Shown here one piece after another: positions 35,078-43,686 of a stretch of 64,000 nt of DNA. The DNA lies in NCBI RefSeq assembly GCF_013344685.1, contig NZ_CP050137.1, positions 682,001 through 746,000 of the forward strand. Direction: 5' to 3'. The position numbers and the translations under genes were made by a program. A model generated the notes under the pieces. That model saw only the letters and a list, made by a program, of their open reading frames with translations. It had not been told where the DNA came from and did no database searches. This DNA is from Sphingomonas sp. CL5.1 (lineage in GTDB: Bacteria > Pseudomonadota > Alphaproteobacteria > Sphingomonadales > Sphingomonadaceae). Positions within the stretch are counted from its first letter, which is position 1. Each line of letters begins with the position of its first letter.

Positions 35078-36075
35078 TGGTTGAGGTCCACCATCTTCGC
35101 GTCGATCAGGCGCGGCAGCACCTCCTTCTCGAACAGGCGCAGGCTGGCCCAGGACAGATCGGGGTCCAGCCCGCCGAGCAAGGCGTGGAAGTTGATCCCG
35201 GCATTGGCCGGCTGGGTCTTGAGCCAGTCGAAGCACTGGTCCGGCGTCAGCACCTTGATGTTGGGCATCGCCTTCAACGCCTCGACCGTCTCGGCCGCCT
35301 TGTAGAGCGTGTCGCCGGTGCCGCGCTCGGTCGCCCATTGCGCATAGGTGTTGGTGGCATAAGCGACGTGCGGCGCGATGCGCGGCCAGTCGCGATCGGG
35401 ATCGTCGGTGATGTAGAGGAAGCTGGCGATCGACTTGACCAGCGGCTCGGGCGGCGGAAAGCCCAGCTTCGCGCGCTCCTCGGCATAGATGTCCCACAGG
35501 CCGGGATGGCCGGGGAAATATTGATAGCCGCCCTTGGCCGCGCGCAGCGCCGATTTCTCGGTCGATCCGCCCATGTAGATCTTCGGCCCGCCCGGCTGCA
35601 CCCCCGGCGGGGTAACGCGGACGGTGCGCCCGTCATAGTCGAACGGCTCGCCGCCCCACGCCTTCTTCAGCGTGTCGAGCGCCTTGTTCATCAGCCCGAG
35701 CCGCTTGGTGATGTCCTTGCCGAACATCTCGAACTCGTGCGGGCGATAGCCCATGCCGGCGGTGAGCCAGATGCGCCCGTTCGAGATATTGTCGAGCACC
35801 GCGAGGTCCTCGGCCAGCCGCAGCGGATCGTGCATCGTGACGACCAGCGCGGAAAGGTGGACGTTGATCTTCTCCGTCACCGCGAAGATCGACGCGGCCT
35901 GCACCATCGAGGACGGGCAATAGCCGTCCTCCGCGCCGTGATGCTCGGCGAGGAAGACCTGCGTGAAGCCGAGCTTGTCGGCCCATGCCGCCTGCTCGAT
36001 CGCGGTGCGGTAAAGCGCGGGATGCGGCGTCCCGAACCTGGGGCTGTTCATGTCGTAGCGCAGATTGAGCTGCAT
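35074..36075 (-). CDS. Luciferase-like (LLM class) flavin-dependent oxidoreductase
   Basis: The 333-residue TIM-barrel protein starts MQLNLRYDMNSPRFGTP. It has the VFLAEHHGAEDGY motif (E44, H45, H46), LVVTMHDPLRLAEDLAVLDNISNGRIWLTAGMGYRPHEFEMFG and GGPKIYMGGSTEKSALRAA for flavin phosphate binding. The EHH motif is typical of FMN-using alkanal-monooxygenase relatives, and a flavin reductase gene lies in the cluster (48436). The same superfamily also contains F420-dependent enzymes, and F420 genes lie at 59.5-64 kb, so the cofactor is open. It sits 37 bases after the CoA-transferase gene. Confidence 0.88.
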   Translation of the reverse strand: MQLNLRYDMNSPRFGTPHPALYRTAIEQAAWADKLGFTQVFLAEHHGAEDGYCPSSMVQAASIFAVTEKINVHLSALVVTMHDPLRLAEDLAVLDNISNGRIWLTAGMGYRPHEFEMFGKDITKRLGLMNKALDTLKKAWGGEPFDYDGRTVRVTPPGVQPGGPKIYMGGSTEKSALRAAKGGYQYFPGHPGLWDIYAEERAKLGFPPPEPLVKSIASFLYITDDPDRDWPRIAPHVAYATNTYAQWATERGTGDTLYKAAETVEALKAMPNIKVLTPDQCFDWLKTQPANAGINFHALLGGLDPDLSWASLRLFEKEVLPRLIDAKMVDLNQ

Positions 36076-36112
36076 GGCGGTGGCTTTCGCTATGGCCCTG
36101 GGCGCGAACGCC

Positions 36113-38491
36113 TCAGGCGTTGACCTTGGAGGCGATGCGGCCGGTGACGTCGGCGGGCTGGATCGCGATGCGGCGGGCGAGCAGGTCGTCGATCTCGGCA
36201 TCGCCGTAACCGACCTCGGCGAGCAGCGCGCGGGTATGCTCGCCAAGGCGCGGCGCGGGGCCGGCGGCGCGGCCGGGCGTCCTGGAGAGCTGGTTGAACA
36301 GCCCGTATTCGCGGACATGGCCGTACATCGACTGGAAATTCTCGATCACCCGGTTGCTGTCGAGCAGCCAGTCGAACCACAAGGCGTCGTCGATCCACAG
36401 CGTCTCGCAGACGATCTCGGCCGGGGCGCCGGCCGCGTCGAGCGTCGCGAACGCCTCCTCCTTGCCGCGCGCGGCGAACCAGCCGTCGAGCAGCGCCCTC
36501 AGCTCGGCATCGGCACCGTCGCGGTCGCGCACCGTCGGATAGCGCTCGACGAGATCGGGCCGGCCGATCGCGCGGGCCAGCGCGGCGAAGCGATCGTCGG
36601 CGCGGCACGAGACGCAGACCCAGCCGTCCTTGGTGCGATAGATGCGGTCGAGCGCGTTGAACCCCTGCTGCTCGGCATCGGCACGCAGGCCATAGACCGG
36701 CTTCATGTCGGCATCGAGGAAATGCTCGGAGGTGGTCCACAGGCTCGAATGGAGCTGCGGGCATTCGACATATTCCGCCGCGCCGCCCTTCTGGTCGCGG
36801 TTCTCCAGCGCCATCATCACCGCAACGGCGGCGAGGAAGCCGTTGTTGTAATCCTCGTTGCCGAACGCCGAGCGGTTGGGCGTGTTGCCCTTCCCGCCCG
36901 TCTCGTAGAGCAGGCCGACCCAGCCGCTGACCAGCGGCGCGAAGCTCTTGAGCAGCGACTTCGGCCCCCTCGATCCATAGCCGGGCAGGTAGAGGTAGAT
37001 CAGCTTCGGGTTGATCGCCTTCAGCGCCTCGAAGCCGATGCCGAGCTTGTCGGCCTTGCCGGGGCGCAGGTTGTGGGTGACGACATCGGCGGTGGCGACC
37101 AGCCGGCGCGCGGCCTCCAGCCCTTCGGGCGTCTTGAGATCGAGCACCACGTCGCGCTTGCCGCGATTGGCCGCGTCGAACACGTCGGGCAGCGGGCGCA
37201 TCTGGTCGCCGCCCGGCGTCTCGACCTTGATGACGTCCGCGCCGAGATCGTTGAGCAGGCGGCCGCCGAAGCCGACCGCGAAGAAGGAGGAGAAATCCAC
37301 CACGCGCACCCCCTCCAGCGGGCGGTCGATGTCGCGCACCTTCGGGAACGTGGGCGCCGTGCGCCGCGACAGGTCCGCCAGCGCGTCATTGTCCGCCCCG
37401 ATCTCCGGCGCGGGCTTCGGCGTGGCACAGGGCGTGTCGGCGAAGCGGATCGCCGGGGCGGCCTGGTGGATCGTGCCGAAATCCTTGTCCGGCAGCGCGA
37501 TGCGCATCTTCGCGAACTCGACCTGCTCGTCGAGCAGGATCTCGCCCGGCTCCAGCACCGGCAGCGCGGCGACGTCGGCCGCCTGGAACAATTCGATCCA
37601 CTCGGCGCGCGATTTCTTCCTGAACGCGTCGAATATCTCGACGCGCGCGATCTGATATTCGTCCTCCGTCAGCGGCACCGCCATCTCCGGCCCCTTCACC
37701 GCCTGGATGCGATCGCCGAAGCCGAGGATGTCAAACGCCGGCTTGAAGCCGCCCGAGCCGGTGTGGACCTGAAGGAACTTGCCGTCACCGCACTCGAACA
37801 TGCCGGTGACGAGGCGGACGTTGCCGAAGCGGTCGAGCGCGCCCGAATCGCCCTTCTTGATGTAAGAGATGCCGTCTTCCTGCCACCAGTGGTTCATCGG
37901 GCTTTGCGCGAGGAAGGCGTCGAGCAACGAGGCCTCCACCTCCTGCCCCGTGCCGATCGAGCGGCGCGCGCGCACGGCGGCGAGCGCCGAGATCGTCGCG
38001 AGGAACGCCTGCCCGTAATGCAGCGCGGGGTGGCCGAGATACATCGGCCCCGGCCGGTGCGAGCTGCCCTTGTCGACCATCGTGCCGAGCCGCGCGGCGG
38101 CGAGCGATTCGCCATAGGGCCGGCCCGCCAGCGGCGTGTTCCGGCTGTAGGCGGTGAGCGCGCACGACACGAGCGAGGGGAAATCGCGCTCGAGGCTGGC
38201 CGCGTCGAGGCCGAGCGCGCCGGCCTCCGCGTCGGACAGCGAATGGATGATGATATCGGCGCCCTTCAGCAGGCCGCGCAGCTTCTCCGGCTCGGCCGCG
38301 ATATCGAACTCGACGCTGCGCTTGCCGCGATCCCACCCCTTGCGCGTCAGGTCATGGGCGAAGAAGGTGCCGCCGAGCGGCTCGACCTTCACCACGTCCG
38401 CGCCGTGATCGGCCAGCAGCATGGCGGCCATCGCGCCGGGCATGACGGTGGAGGCTTCGACGACGCGCAGGTGCGCGAGCGGTCCGGACAT
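36113..38491 (-). CDS. Tandem-domain CaiB/BaiF CoA-transferase
   Basis: The 792-residue protein holds two class III CoA-transferase domains, residues 1 to about 380 and about 390-792, each opening with the RVVEAST/RVVDFSS and GADVVKVEP/GADVIKVET motifs. Domain 1 keeps the catalytic Asp (D191 in EASLLDAFL). In domain 2 the equivalent position is His581 (VECPQLHSSLW), so domain 2 may be inactive or altered. Such enzymes move CoA between acids, and some are racemases. It is the first gene of the operon with the luciferase-like and esterase genes. Confidence 0.9.
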   Translation of the reverse strand: MSGPLAHLRVVEASTVMPGAMAAMLLADHGADVVKVEPLGGTFFAHDLTRKGWDRGKRSVEFDIAAEPEKLRGLLKGADIIIHSLSDAEAGALGLDAASLERDFPSLVSCALTAYSRNTPLAGRPYGESLAAARLGTMVDKGSSHRPGPMYLGHPALHYGQAFLATISALAAVRARRSIGTGQEVEASLLDAFLAQSPMNHWWQEDGISYIKKGDSGALDRFGNVRLVTGMFECGDGKFLQVHTGSGGFKPAFDILGFGDRIQAVKGPEMAVPLTEDEYQIARVEIFDAFRKKSRAEWIELFQAADVAALPVLEPGEILLDEQVEFAKMRIALPDKDFGTIHQAAPAIRFADTPCATPKPAPEIGADNDALADLSRRTAPTFPKVRDIDRPLEGVRVVDFSSFFAVGFGGRLLNDLGADVIKVETPGGDQMRPLPDVFDAANRGKRDVVLDLKTPEGLEAARRLVATADVVTHNLRPGKADKLGIGFEALKAINPKLIYLYLPGYGSRGPKSLLKSFAPLVSGWVGLLYETGGKGNTPNRSAFGNEDYNNGFLAAVAVMMALENRDQKGGAAEYVECPQLHSSLWTTSEHFLDADMKPVYGLRADAEQQGFNALDRIYRTKDGWVCVSCRADDRFAALARAIGRPDLVERYPTVRDRDGADAELRALLDGWFAARGKEEAFATLDAAGAPAEIVCETLWIDDALWFDWLLDSNRVIENFQSMYGHVREYGLFNQLSRTPGRAAGPAPRLGEHTRALLAEVGYGDAEIDDLLARRIAIQPADVTGRIASKVNA

Positions 38492-38542
38492 AATTCTCTC
38501 CCAAGCGCGTGCCGCAGTCGATCGGCCCGTCGAATCGAAATC

Positions 38543-38561
38543 TGCACTGATGTGAAAAAAG
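38543..38561 (+). promoter_or_regulatory. Operator copy e (TGCAC-TGAT-GTGAA-AAAAG)
   Basis: Perfect left arm, one mismatch in the right arm and a weaker A/T tail. It lies 52-70 bases upstream of the CoA-transferase start, in the gap shared with the TetR gene at 38648. Confidence 0.45.
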
Positions 38562-38589
38562 ATTCAACTAATTTTAGACAGCGGTAAAA

Positions 38590-38608
38590 AATTTTGCATC
38601 CGCGAAAA
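38590..38608 (-). promoter_or_regulatory. Operator half copy f (TTTTC-GCGG-ATGCA-AAATT on the minus strand)
   Basis: The right arm and AAATT tail are perfect on the minus strand but the left arm is poor. It lies 40-58 bases upstream of the TetR gene start at 38648, which would fit autoregulation. Confidence 0.35.
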
Positions 38609-38647
38609 CCTGGTGCATGATCGGCGACAAGGGGAGGGAGACGCGCC

Positions 38648-39328
38648 GTGAGCAAGCCGCAGGAACCGGAAGGCTATGCCAGCCCCGCGATGCTGGAGCG
38701 CCGCAAGCGCATCCTCGCACAGGCGCGGGCACTGGTTTCCGAGAAGGGCATCGAGGGGTGGAGCCTCGCCGAGCTGGCCGCGCGCGCCGACGTCTCGCGG
38801 CAGACCTTCTATTACGCCTTCGGCGGCAAGGAGGATGTCATCGCCGCCGCGATCCTCGATTATTTCGAGGAATATGAGCGCGTCATCCCGTATCGCGCCG
38901 CGCCCGGCAGCATCGACCGGCTGATCGAGCGCATCGTCGCGATCGGCCACCGCAACCTGACGATCCGCAATTACGTCGCGGCGCTCATCACCATCTATTA
39001 CGGGCGCTCGCCGGAACTGTGGCGGACGATGCACGACGTCTCCTCCCGCCCGCATCAGGCGACGATCGACGCGCTGGCGGCGGCGGGCCAGTTGCAGCCG
39101 TGGGTCGATCCGGCCGCGCTCGCCGAGATGATGGTGGGGCAGACGATCCTGATCGCCAACGCCTGGCTGCAGGGGCGCATCGCGGACGACGCGATGATCG
39201 ACCGCATGGCGCTGGCGGTGCTCACCGAGCTTGCCGGCTCCGCCCGCGAGGAGACACGCGCGCGGACCGAGACGACGATCCGCCGGATCACCGCCGGGGG
39301 TGCGGAGGCCTATATCGCGTCGATCTGA
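38648..39328 (+). CDS. TetR-family regulator
   Basis: A GTG at 38648 with a GGGAGGGAG site gives 226 residues. The N-terminal helix-turn-helix (RRKRILAQARALVSEKGIEGWSLAELAARADVSRQTFYYAFGGKEDVI) is followed by a ligand domain. This regulator is related to the TetR at 44872 along its whole length: both have IRNY at the domain junction and LQPWVDP later. It is divergent from the CoA-transferase operon, with two operator copies between. It probably controls the catabolic genes in response to an acyl-CoA or substrate; ligand unknown. Confidence 0.92.
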   Translation: MSKPQEPEGYASPAMLERRKRILAQARALVSEKGIEGWSLAELAARADVSRQTFYYAFGGKEDVIAAAILDYFEEYERVIPYRAAPGSIDRLIERIVAIGHRNLTIRNYVAALITIYYGRSPELWRTMHDVSSRPHQATIDALAAAGQLQPWVDPAALAEMMVGQTILIANAWLQGRIADDAMIDRMALAVLTELAGSAREETRARTETTIRRITAGGAEAYIASI

Positions 39329-40674
39329 TCCCGCGCGGCGATCGCGGCGTCGAGGTGCGGCAGCACCGCGCGCATCGCGACCAGCGCCAGCGACGCGCCG
39401 CCGATCACCACGATCGCCAGCGACTGCCCGACCATCGCCTCGTTATGGAAGACGTAGGTGGTGATCGCCCCGACGATCGCCGGCCCGGCGCCGAAGCCGA
39501 CGATGTTGAACACGAACATCAACATGCCGAGCAACTGCCCGCGCAGTCCAGCGGGGGCGAGCAGCGCGATGATCGCCGAGCCATAGACAATGAACGGAAC
39601 GGTGATGAGCTGGATCAGCGCGTAGCAGGCGAGGAACACGTAAGGATTGGTCGCGAGGAAGGCGTAGATGATCGCGGGCGACAGCGCGACGATCGTCCAG
39701 GTGTAGAAACGCAGATGCGCGTCGCGCATCCCGCGCGCGAAAAGCCGGTCGACCACCCGCCCGCACACCACCAGCGCCAGCGCGCCGAAGATGTTCATCG
39801 CCGACAGCGCCACGCCGTAGCGCGCCGGCTCCCAGCCGAAATGCCGGTCCATATAGGCGGGCACCCAAGAGGTCAGCGAATAGCCGACCACCGCGAGGCA
39901 GGAGAAAGCGAAGGTCGCCGCACCGAGCAGCACGGCATGTTGCTTCAGGAAGGCGCGGAGCGTGCCGGCGGCGACCGTTTCCCGCTTGCCCGCGTCACGG
40001 CGCGGCGGCTCGGGAAAGCTGAGCGCGAGGAACATCAGCAGGAAGCCGGGGATGCCGATCAGCGCGAAGGTGATCTGCCAGTAATGCGCCGGGCCGTGGA
40101 ACGGCCAGTCGATATGGTCGAGCGATTTCGCGAAGGCGATCGCGAACCCGCCGAGGCCGAAGGCGGCGGCCGAGCCGGTCTTGCCCGCCGCCTGGAATAC
40201 CGAGGTGGCGACCGTCACCTTGTCGCGCGGGAAGGCGTCGCCGATCATCGAATAGGCCGCCGGCAGCAGCGCCGCCTCGCCGATCCCGACGACCACCCGC
40301 GCCGCCAGCAGCTCGCCGAAGGTCGCGGCGAACCCGCACGCCAGCGTCGCCAGCGCCCAGATGCCGACGCCGCAGAAGATCACGATGCGCCGCGGGAAGC
40401 GATCGGCCGCCCAGCCGAGCGGGATGGCGAACAGCGCATAGGAAAGCGCGAAGGCCGGCCCGAGGATCAGGCTCATCTGGAAATCGGTCAGCGCCATCTG
40501 CTGCTTGATCGGCGGCACCAGCATCGACACGGTGAGCCGGTCGAGCCACGCGAAGACGTAGATCAGGAACAGCGCGCCCACCATCCACCACGCCGTCGCC
40601 AGCGAGGGGCGCTGCGTCGCTTCGCCCGGCGCGTCTTCCAGCATTCCGGTCGCGACTTCGGTTGCGGTCGTCAT
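39310..40674 (-). CDS. MFS transporter
   Basis: The 454-residue protein has twelve hydrophobic segments and MFS motifs: DRFPRRIVIF between helices 2 and 3, GIGEAALLPAAYSMIGDAFPRD in helix 4-5. It belongs to the same MFS subgroup as the transporter at 47135. ATG 40674 is preferred over 40680 because a GAAGG site is well spaced to it. Its 3' end overlaps the end of the TetR gene by 19 bases. It should carry a carboxylate or aromatic substrate across the inner membrane; direction unknown. Confidence 0.9.
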   Translation of the reverse strand: MTTATEVATGMLEDAPGEATQRPSLATAWWMVGALFLIYVFAWLDRLTVSMLVPPIKQQMALTDFQMSLILGPAFALSYALFAIPLGWAADRFPRRIVIFCGVGIWALATLACGFAATFGELLAARVVVGIGEAALLPAAYSMIGDAFPRDKVTVATSVFQAAGKTGSAAAFGLGGFAIAFAKSLDHIDWPFHGPAHYWQITFALIGIPGFLLMFLALSFPEPPRRDAGKRETVAAGTLRAFLKQHAVLLGAATFAFSCLAVVGYSLTSWVPAYMDRHFGWEPARYGVALSAMNIFGALALVVCGRVVDRLFARGMRDAHLRFYTWTIVALSPAIIYAFLATNPYVFLACYALIQLITVPFIVYGSAIIALLAPAGLRGQLLGMLMFVFNIVGFGAGPAIVGAITTYVFHNEAMVGQSLAIVVIGGASLALVAMRAVLPHLDAAIAARDQIDAI

Positions 40675-40696
40675 CCTCATCCTTCGTGACTTTTCG

Positions 40697-40713
40697 TTAA
40701 ATCGATCGGATAA
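40697..40713. promoter_or_regulatory. Second shared motif, copy 1 (TTAAATCGATCGGATAA)
   Basis: Lies 23 bases in front of the MFS start and 11 bases in front of the TetR start at 40724, in the divergent gap. A near-identical sequence (three-base core differing) lies at 59409-59425. It is a likely operator for the TetR beside it. Confidence 0.5.
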
Positions 40714-40723
40714 ATCCGGGGCG

Positions 40724-41383
40724 ATGCAGCAGTCCCCGATCGAATCGTCCGCCACCGCCGCGCTGAAGCACGCCGCGATGCGGCTGTTCGCCGAGCGCGG
40801 GACCGACGGGGTGACGGTGCGCGAAATCGCGCGCGCGGCGGGGCAGCTCAACCACGGCGCGGTCAGCTATCATTTCGGCGGCAAGGACGCGCTGATCCGG
40901 GCGATCGTCGCCGACGGCGCGCGGATCATCGACCAGCGCCGCAACGCGCGGCTCGACCTGATCGAGGCGGCCGGCGGGCCGTTCACCATCAGCGAGGTGA
41001 TCGACACGATCATCTATCCCTCGCTGGCGGTGTTCGGGCCGGACGAGGAGGAATGCTACCTGCGTTTCATCGCGGTGCTCGGCATGACGCGCCGGACATT
41101 GTTCGACGAGGCGGTCGGCGAGCGGTGGAACGGCGGCTATCAGCGCTGCCTCGCCCATCTGCGCCGGCTGATGCCGCCGATGCCGGCCGCGCAGGCCAAT
41201 CAGCGGCTGGTGTTCGTCGGCGCCTATATCGCGCAGATCCTCGCGTTGCGGCAGACCCGCCTGTCCGACACCAGCCGCGCGCACGCGACCTGGCCGAGCG
41301 AGAGCACGCTGCGCCACCTCACCCACACCGCCGCCGCCATGCTCGAAGCGCCGGGCTTCGCGGCGACCGGGGCGGGCGAGTAG
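40724..41383 (+). CDS. TetR-family regulator (second type)
   Basis: The 219-residue protein has an N-terminal TetR helix-turn-helix (ALKHAAMRLFAERGTDGVTVREIARAAGQLNHGAVSYHFGGKDALI) and a C-terminal domain of the kind that starts FTISEVIDTIIYPSLAVFGPDEEE. It is not closely like the TetR genes at 38648 and 44872. It is divergent from the MFS gene and is the best candidate for binding the TTAAATCG-N3-GGATAA motif found here and at 59409. Confidence 0.92.
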   Translation: MQQSPIESSATAALKHAAMRLFAERGTDGVTVREIARAAGQLNHGAVSYHFGGKDALIRAIVADGARIIDQRRNARLDLIEAAGGPFTISEVIDTIIYPSLAVFGPDEEECYLRFIAVLGMTRRTLFDEAVGERWNGGYQRCLAHLRRLMPPMPAAQANQRLVFVGAYIAQILALRQTRLSDTSRAHATWPSESTLRHLTHTAAAMLEAPGFAATGAGE

Positions 41384-41393
41384 CGCCACCGGA

Positions 41394-42296
41394 TCAGGCC
41401 TTGCCGGCCTGCTGCTTGTTGGCGCTGGCCATGCTCTTGCCGTCGAACCCGCCGGCGAGCGAGCCGGTGACGATCTGGTTATGCGCATGGGCCAGATGGT
41501 GCATGTGGAACACCGCGTCCATCGTCGTGCGCTTGCCGCGCGCCTCCTCGACATGGTTGATTGCCTGCTTGCACAGCGCGAGGCCGAAGCGCGGGCGCTG
41601 CGCGATCTCCAGCGCGATCTTCTCCACCTCCGCCGCCAGCTCGGCGCGCGGGAAGATGCGGTTGACCATGCCGAACTGATGCGCGCGCGACGCCGGCATC
41701 CGTTCGCCCAGCATCAGCAGCTCGCGGGCGATACGCGGCGGCAGCTCGAAGGCGTGAGCGAAATATTCGACGCCGGGGAAGCCCATCCGCACCACCGGGT
41801 CCTGGAAGAAGGCGTCGTCGGAGGCGACGATCATGTCGCACACCCAGGCCAGCATCAGCCCGCCGGCGACGCAGGCGCCCTGCACCATCGCGATCATCGG
41901 CTTGGGGATTTCCTGCCAGCGGCGGCAGAAGCCGAGATAGACGTCCTGCTCCAGCGCATATTGCGCCTCCGCGCCCTCCAGCCCGAGGTGATCGTACCAC
42001 AAGAGCTTGCGCTCGCGCGGCATCAGCCGGTCGTATTCCGGGGTGCCGAGATCGTGCCCGGCGGAGAAATGCTTGCCGTTGCCGCCCAGCACGATGACCT
42101 TGACCGCATCGTCCTCCACCGCGCGACGGAACGCCTCGTCAAGCTGGCCGAGCAGGCGGTAGTTCTGGCTGTTGGCGTAATCCGGCCGGTTGAGCATGAT
42201 CCACGCCACGCCCTCGCGCCGCTCATAGGTGATATAGGTCGGGACGTCGCCCGCCTCGCCGGCCGCGAGGGCCGCATTCGCCACGCTGTTTTCCAT
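41394..42296 (-). CDS. Enoyl-CoA hydratase/isomerase family protein
   Basis: The 300-residue crotonase has ITYERREGVAWIMLNRPDYANSQNYRLL, an oxyanion segment KHFSAGHDL and GACVAGGLMLAWVCDMIVASDDAFFQDPVV. A roughly 30-residue insert after the SAGHDL motif (GTPEYDRLMPRERKLLWYDHLGLEGAEAQYALEQ) is typical of a long subgroup seen in terpenoid and steroid clusters. Its tail is longer than usual (AHNQIVTGSLAGGFDGKSMASANKQQAGKA). It is divergent from the acyl-CoA dehydrogenase pair at 42472 and shares two operator copies. Confidence 0.9.
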   Translation of the reverse strand: MENSVANAALAAGEAGDVPTYITYERREGVAWIMLNRPDYANSQNYRLLGQLDEAFRRAVEDDAVKVIVLGGNGKHFSAGHDLGTPEYDRLMPRERKLLWYDHLGLEGAEAQYALEQDVYLGFCRRWQEIPKPMIAMVQGACVAGGLMLAWVCDMIVASDDAFFQDPVVRMGFPGVEYFAHAFELPPRIARELLMLGERMPASRAHQFGMVNRIFPRAELAAEVEKIALEIAQRPRFGLALCKQAINHVEEARGKRTTMDAVFHMHHLAHAHNQIVTGSLAGGFDGKSMASANKQQAGKA

Positions 42297-42346
42297 GAAA
42301 ATCGCTCTCAACCTGTTTCGCCCTGTGCGCGGGGCAGCCTCATCGT

Positions 42347-42365
42347 TACACAAAGATGCAAAATT
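42347..42365 (+). promoter_or_regulatory. Operator copy g (TACAC-AAAG-ATGCA-AAATT)
   Basis: One mismatch in the left arm. The minus-strand promoter of the hydratase gene, TTGACG (42383-42388) and AATTTT (42360-42365) 17 bases apart, has its -10 hexamer inside this element. Confidence 0.65.
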
Positions 42366-42391
42366 CCACAAGCCGCCGGACACGTCAATTC

Positions 42392-42410
42392 TATCCTTGC
42401 GTGCAGAATT
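42392..42410 (+). promoter_or_regulatory. Operator half copy h (TATCC-TTGC-GTGCA-GAATT)
   Basis: Good right arm and tail (GTGCA-GAATT) with a poor left arm, 45 bases from copy g. It is 5 bases in front of TTGACT (42415-42420), a candidate -35 for the acyl-CoA dehydrogenase gene at 42472. Confidence 0.4.
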
Positions 42411-42471
42411 AAGATTGACTTGGCGGAACGCCCCGTGCATCATCGCCGGCCAGGATCAATCGGGAGAATCC

Positions 42472-43674
42472 GTGAGCACCTCCGCCGCCCCTGATGCCGA
42501 AGCCGTCGACGATTTCCGCCGTGAGGTGCGCGCGTGGCTGGGCGCCAATTTCCCGCCAAGCCTGAAGGGCCACCCCGCGCTGCTCAGCGGACATGACGAA
42601 TTGCACGGCCCGCCGGAGGACCACGCCCGATGGAAGGCCGCCATCGCCGGCAAGGGCTGGGGCGTGCCGACCTGGCCGGTCGAATATGGCGGCGCCGGGC
42701 TGAGCGATGAGCAGGCCGACGTCATCGCCGGGGAGATGGAGCGGATCGGCGCGTTCCAGCCGATCATGAGCATGGGGCTGATGATGCTCGGCCCCACCCT
42801 GCTCGAATTCGGCAACAAGGAGCAGAAGCGCCGCCACCTGCCGCCGATCGCGCGCAGCGAGATGCAATGGTGCCAGGGCTTCTCGGAACCGGGCGCCGGC
42901 TCCGACCTCGCCTCGCTGCGGCTGCGCTGCGAGGATCGCGGCGATCACTGGCTGCTCAACGGGCAGAAGATCTGGACCTCCTATGCCCATCATTCGGACT
43001 GGTGCTTCCTGCTCGCCCGCACCGACACCTCGGTCAAGCATCGCGGGATCAGCTTCCTGCTGGTCGACATGGAGACGCCGGGGATCGACGTGCGCCCGAT
43101 CGAGTTGATCAACGGCATCTCGCATTTTTGCGAGGTGTTCTTCTCCGACGTGCGCGTGCCGAAGGAGAATCTGGTCGGGGAGGTCAACGGCGGCTGGACG
43201 ATCGGCAAGCGCCTGCTCCAGCACGAGCGCACCGGCCTGTCGCGGCTGCGCGGGGCAAAGGCGCATGTGCTCGATCTCGTCCCGATCGCGCGCCGCTATC
43301 AGGAGACGGACGCCGACGGGCGGCTCGCCGACGGCGACCTGCGCGGGCGGCTGGCCGAGCATCTGATGACCGATCACGCCTATCGCCTGACGCTGGAGCG
43401 GCGGCGCGACGAGGGTGAGGCGGGGACGAAGCCGACCACGCCGGTCTCCACGCTCAAGAATATCGGCGCGGCGATGGGCCAGCAGCGCGGCGAGCTGGCG
43501 GTCGAGCTGGTCGGCCTGAACAGCCTGGGCTGGGCGGGCGACGGCTACAGCGCCGAGGAGCTGGAGCTGACGAGCCAGTGGCTCCATTCCAAATGCTATT
43601 CGATCTACGGCGGCAGCCACGAGATCCAGAACAACATCACGGCCCGGCACGAGCTTGGCCTGCCTTCGGACTGA
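42472..43674 (+). CDS. Acyl-CoA dehydrogenase, large-subunit type
   Basis: A GTG at 42472 with a GGGAGA site gives 400 residues. It has CQGFSEPGAGSDLASLRLRCE, GDHWLLNGQKIWTSYAHHSDWCFLLART and the late SIYGGSHEIQNNITARHELGLPSD, which fits the large partner of a heterotetrameric FadE pair. The next gene, 12 bases downstream, encodes the small partner. The pair resembles the one at 17.3-19.6 kb but is regulated by the cluster operator. Confidence 0.92.
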   Translation: MSTSAAPDAEAVDDFRREVRAWLGANFPPSLKGHPALLSGHDELHGPPEDHARWKAAIAGKGWGVPTWPVEYGGAGLSDEQADVIAGEMERIGAFQPIMSMGLMMLGPTLLEFGNKEQKRRHLPPIARSEMQWCQGFSEPGAGSDLASLRLRCEDRGDHWLLNGQKIWTSYAHHSDWCFLLARTDTSVKHRGISFLLVDMETPGIDVRPIELINGISHFCEVFFSDVRVPKENLVGEVNGGWTIGKRLLQHERTGLSRLRGAKAHVLDLVPIARRYQETDADGRLADGDLRGRLAEHLMTDHAYRLTLERRRDEGEAGTKPTTPVSTLKNIGAAMGQQRGELAVELVGLNSLGWAGDGYSAEELELTSQWLHSKCYSIYGGSHEIQNNITARHELGLPSD

Positions 43675-43686
43675 GCGGATATCCCC

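Noticed and set aside
35074..36075. Annotating the luciferase-like enzyme as F420-dependent because F420 genes are nearby
   Set aside because: The EHH motif and the flavin reductase in the regulon fit FMN at least as well; cofactor left open.
36113..38491. A possible gene fusion artefact or frameshift joining two CoA-transferase genes
   Set aside because: One continuous frame with a plausible linker and both halves well conserved; no stop or shift is visible.
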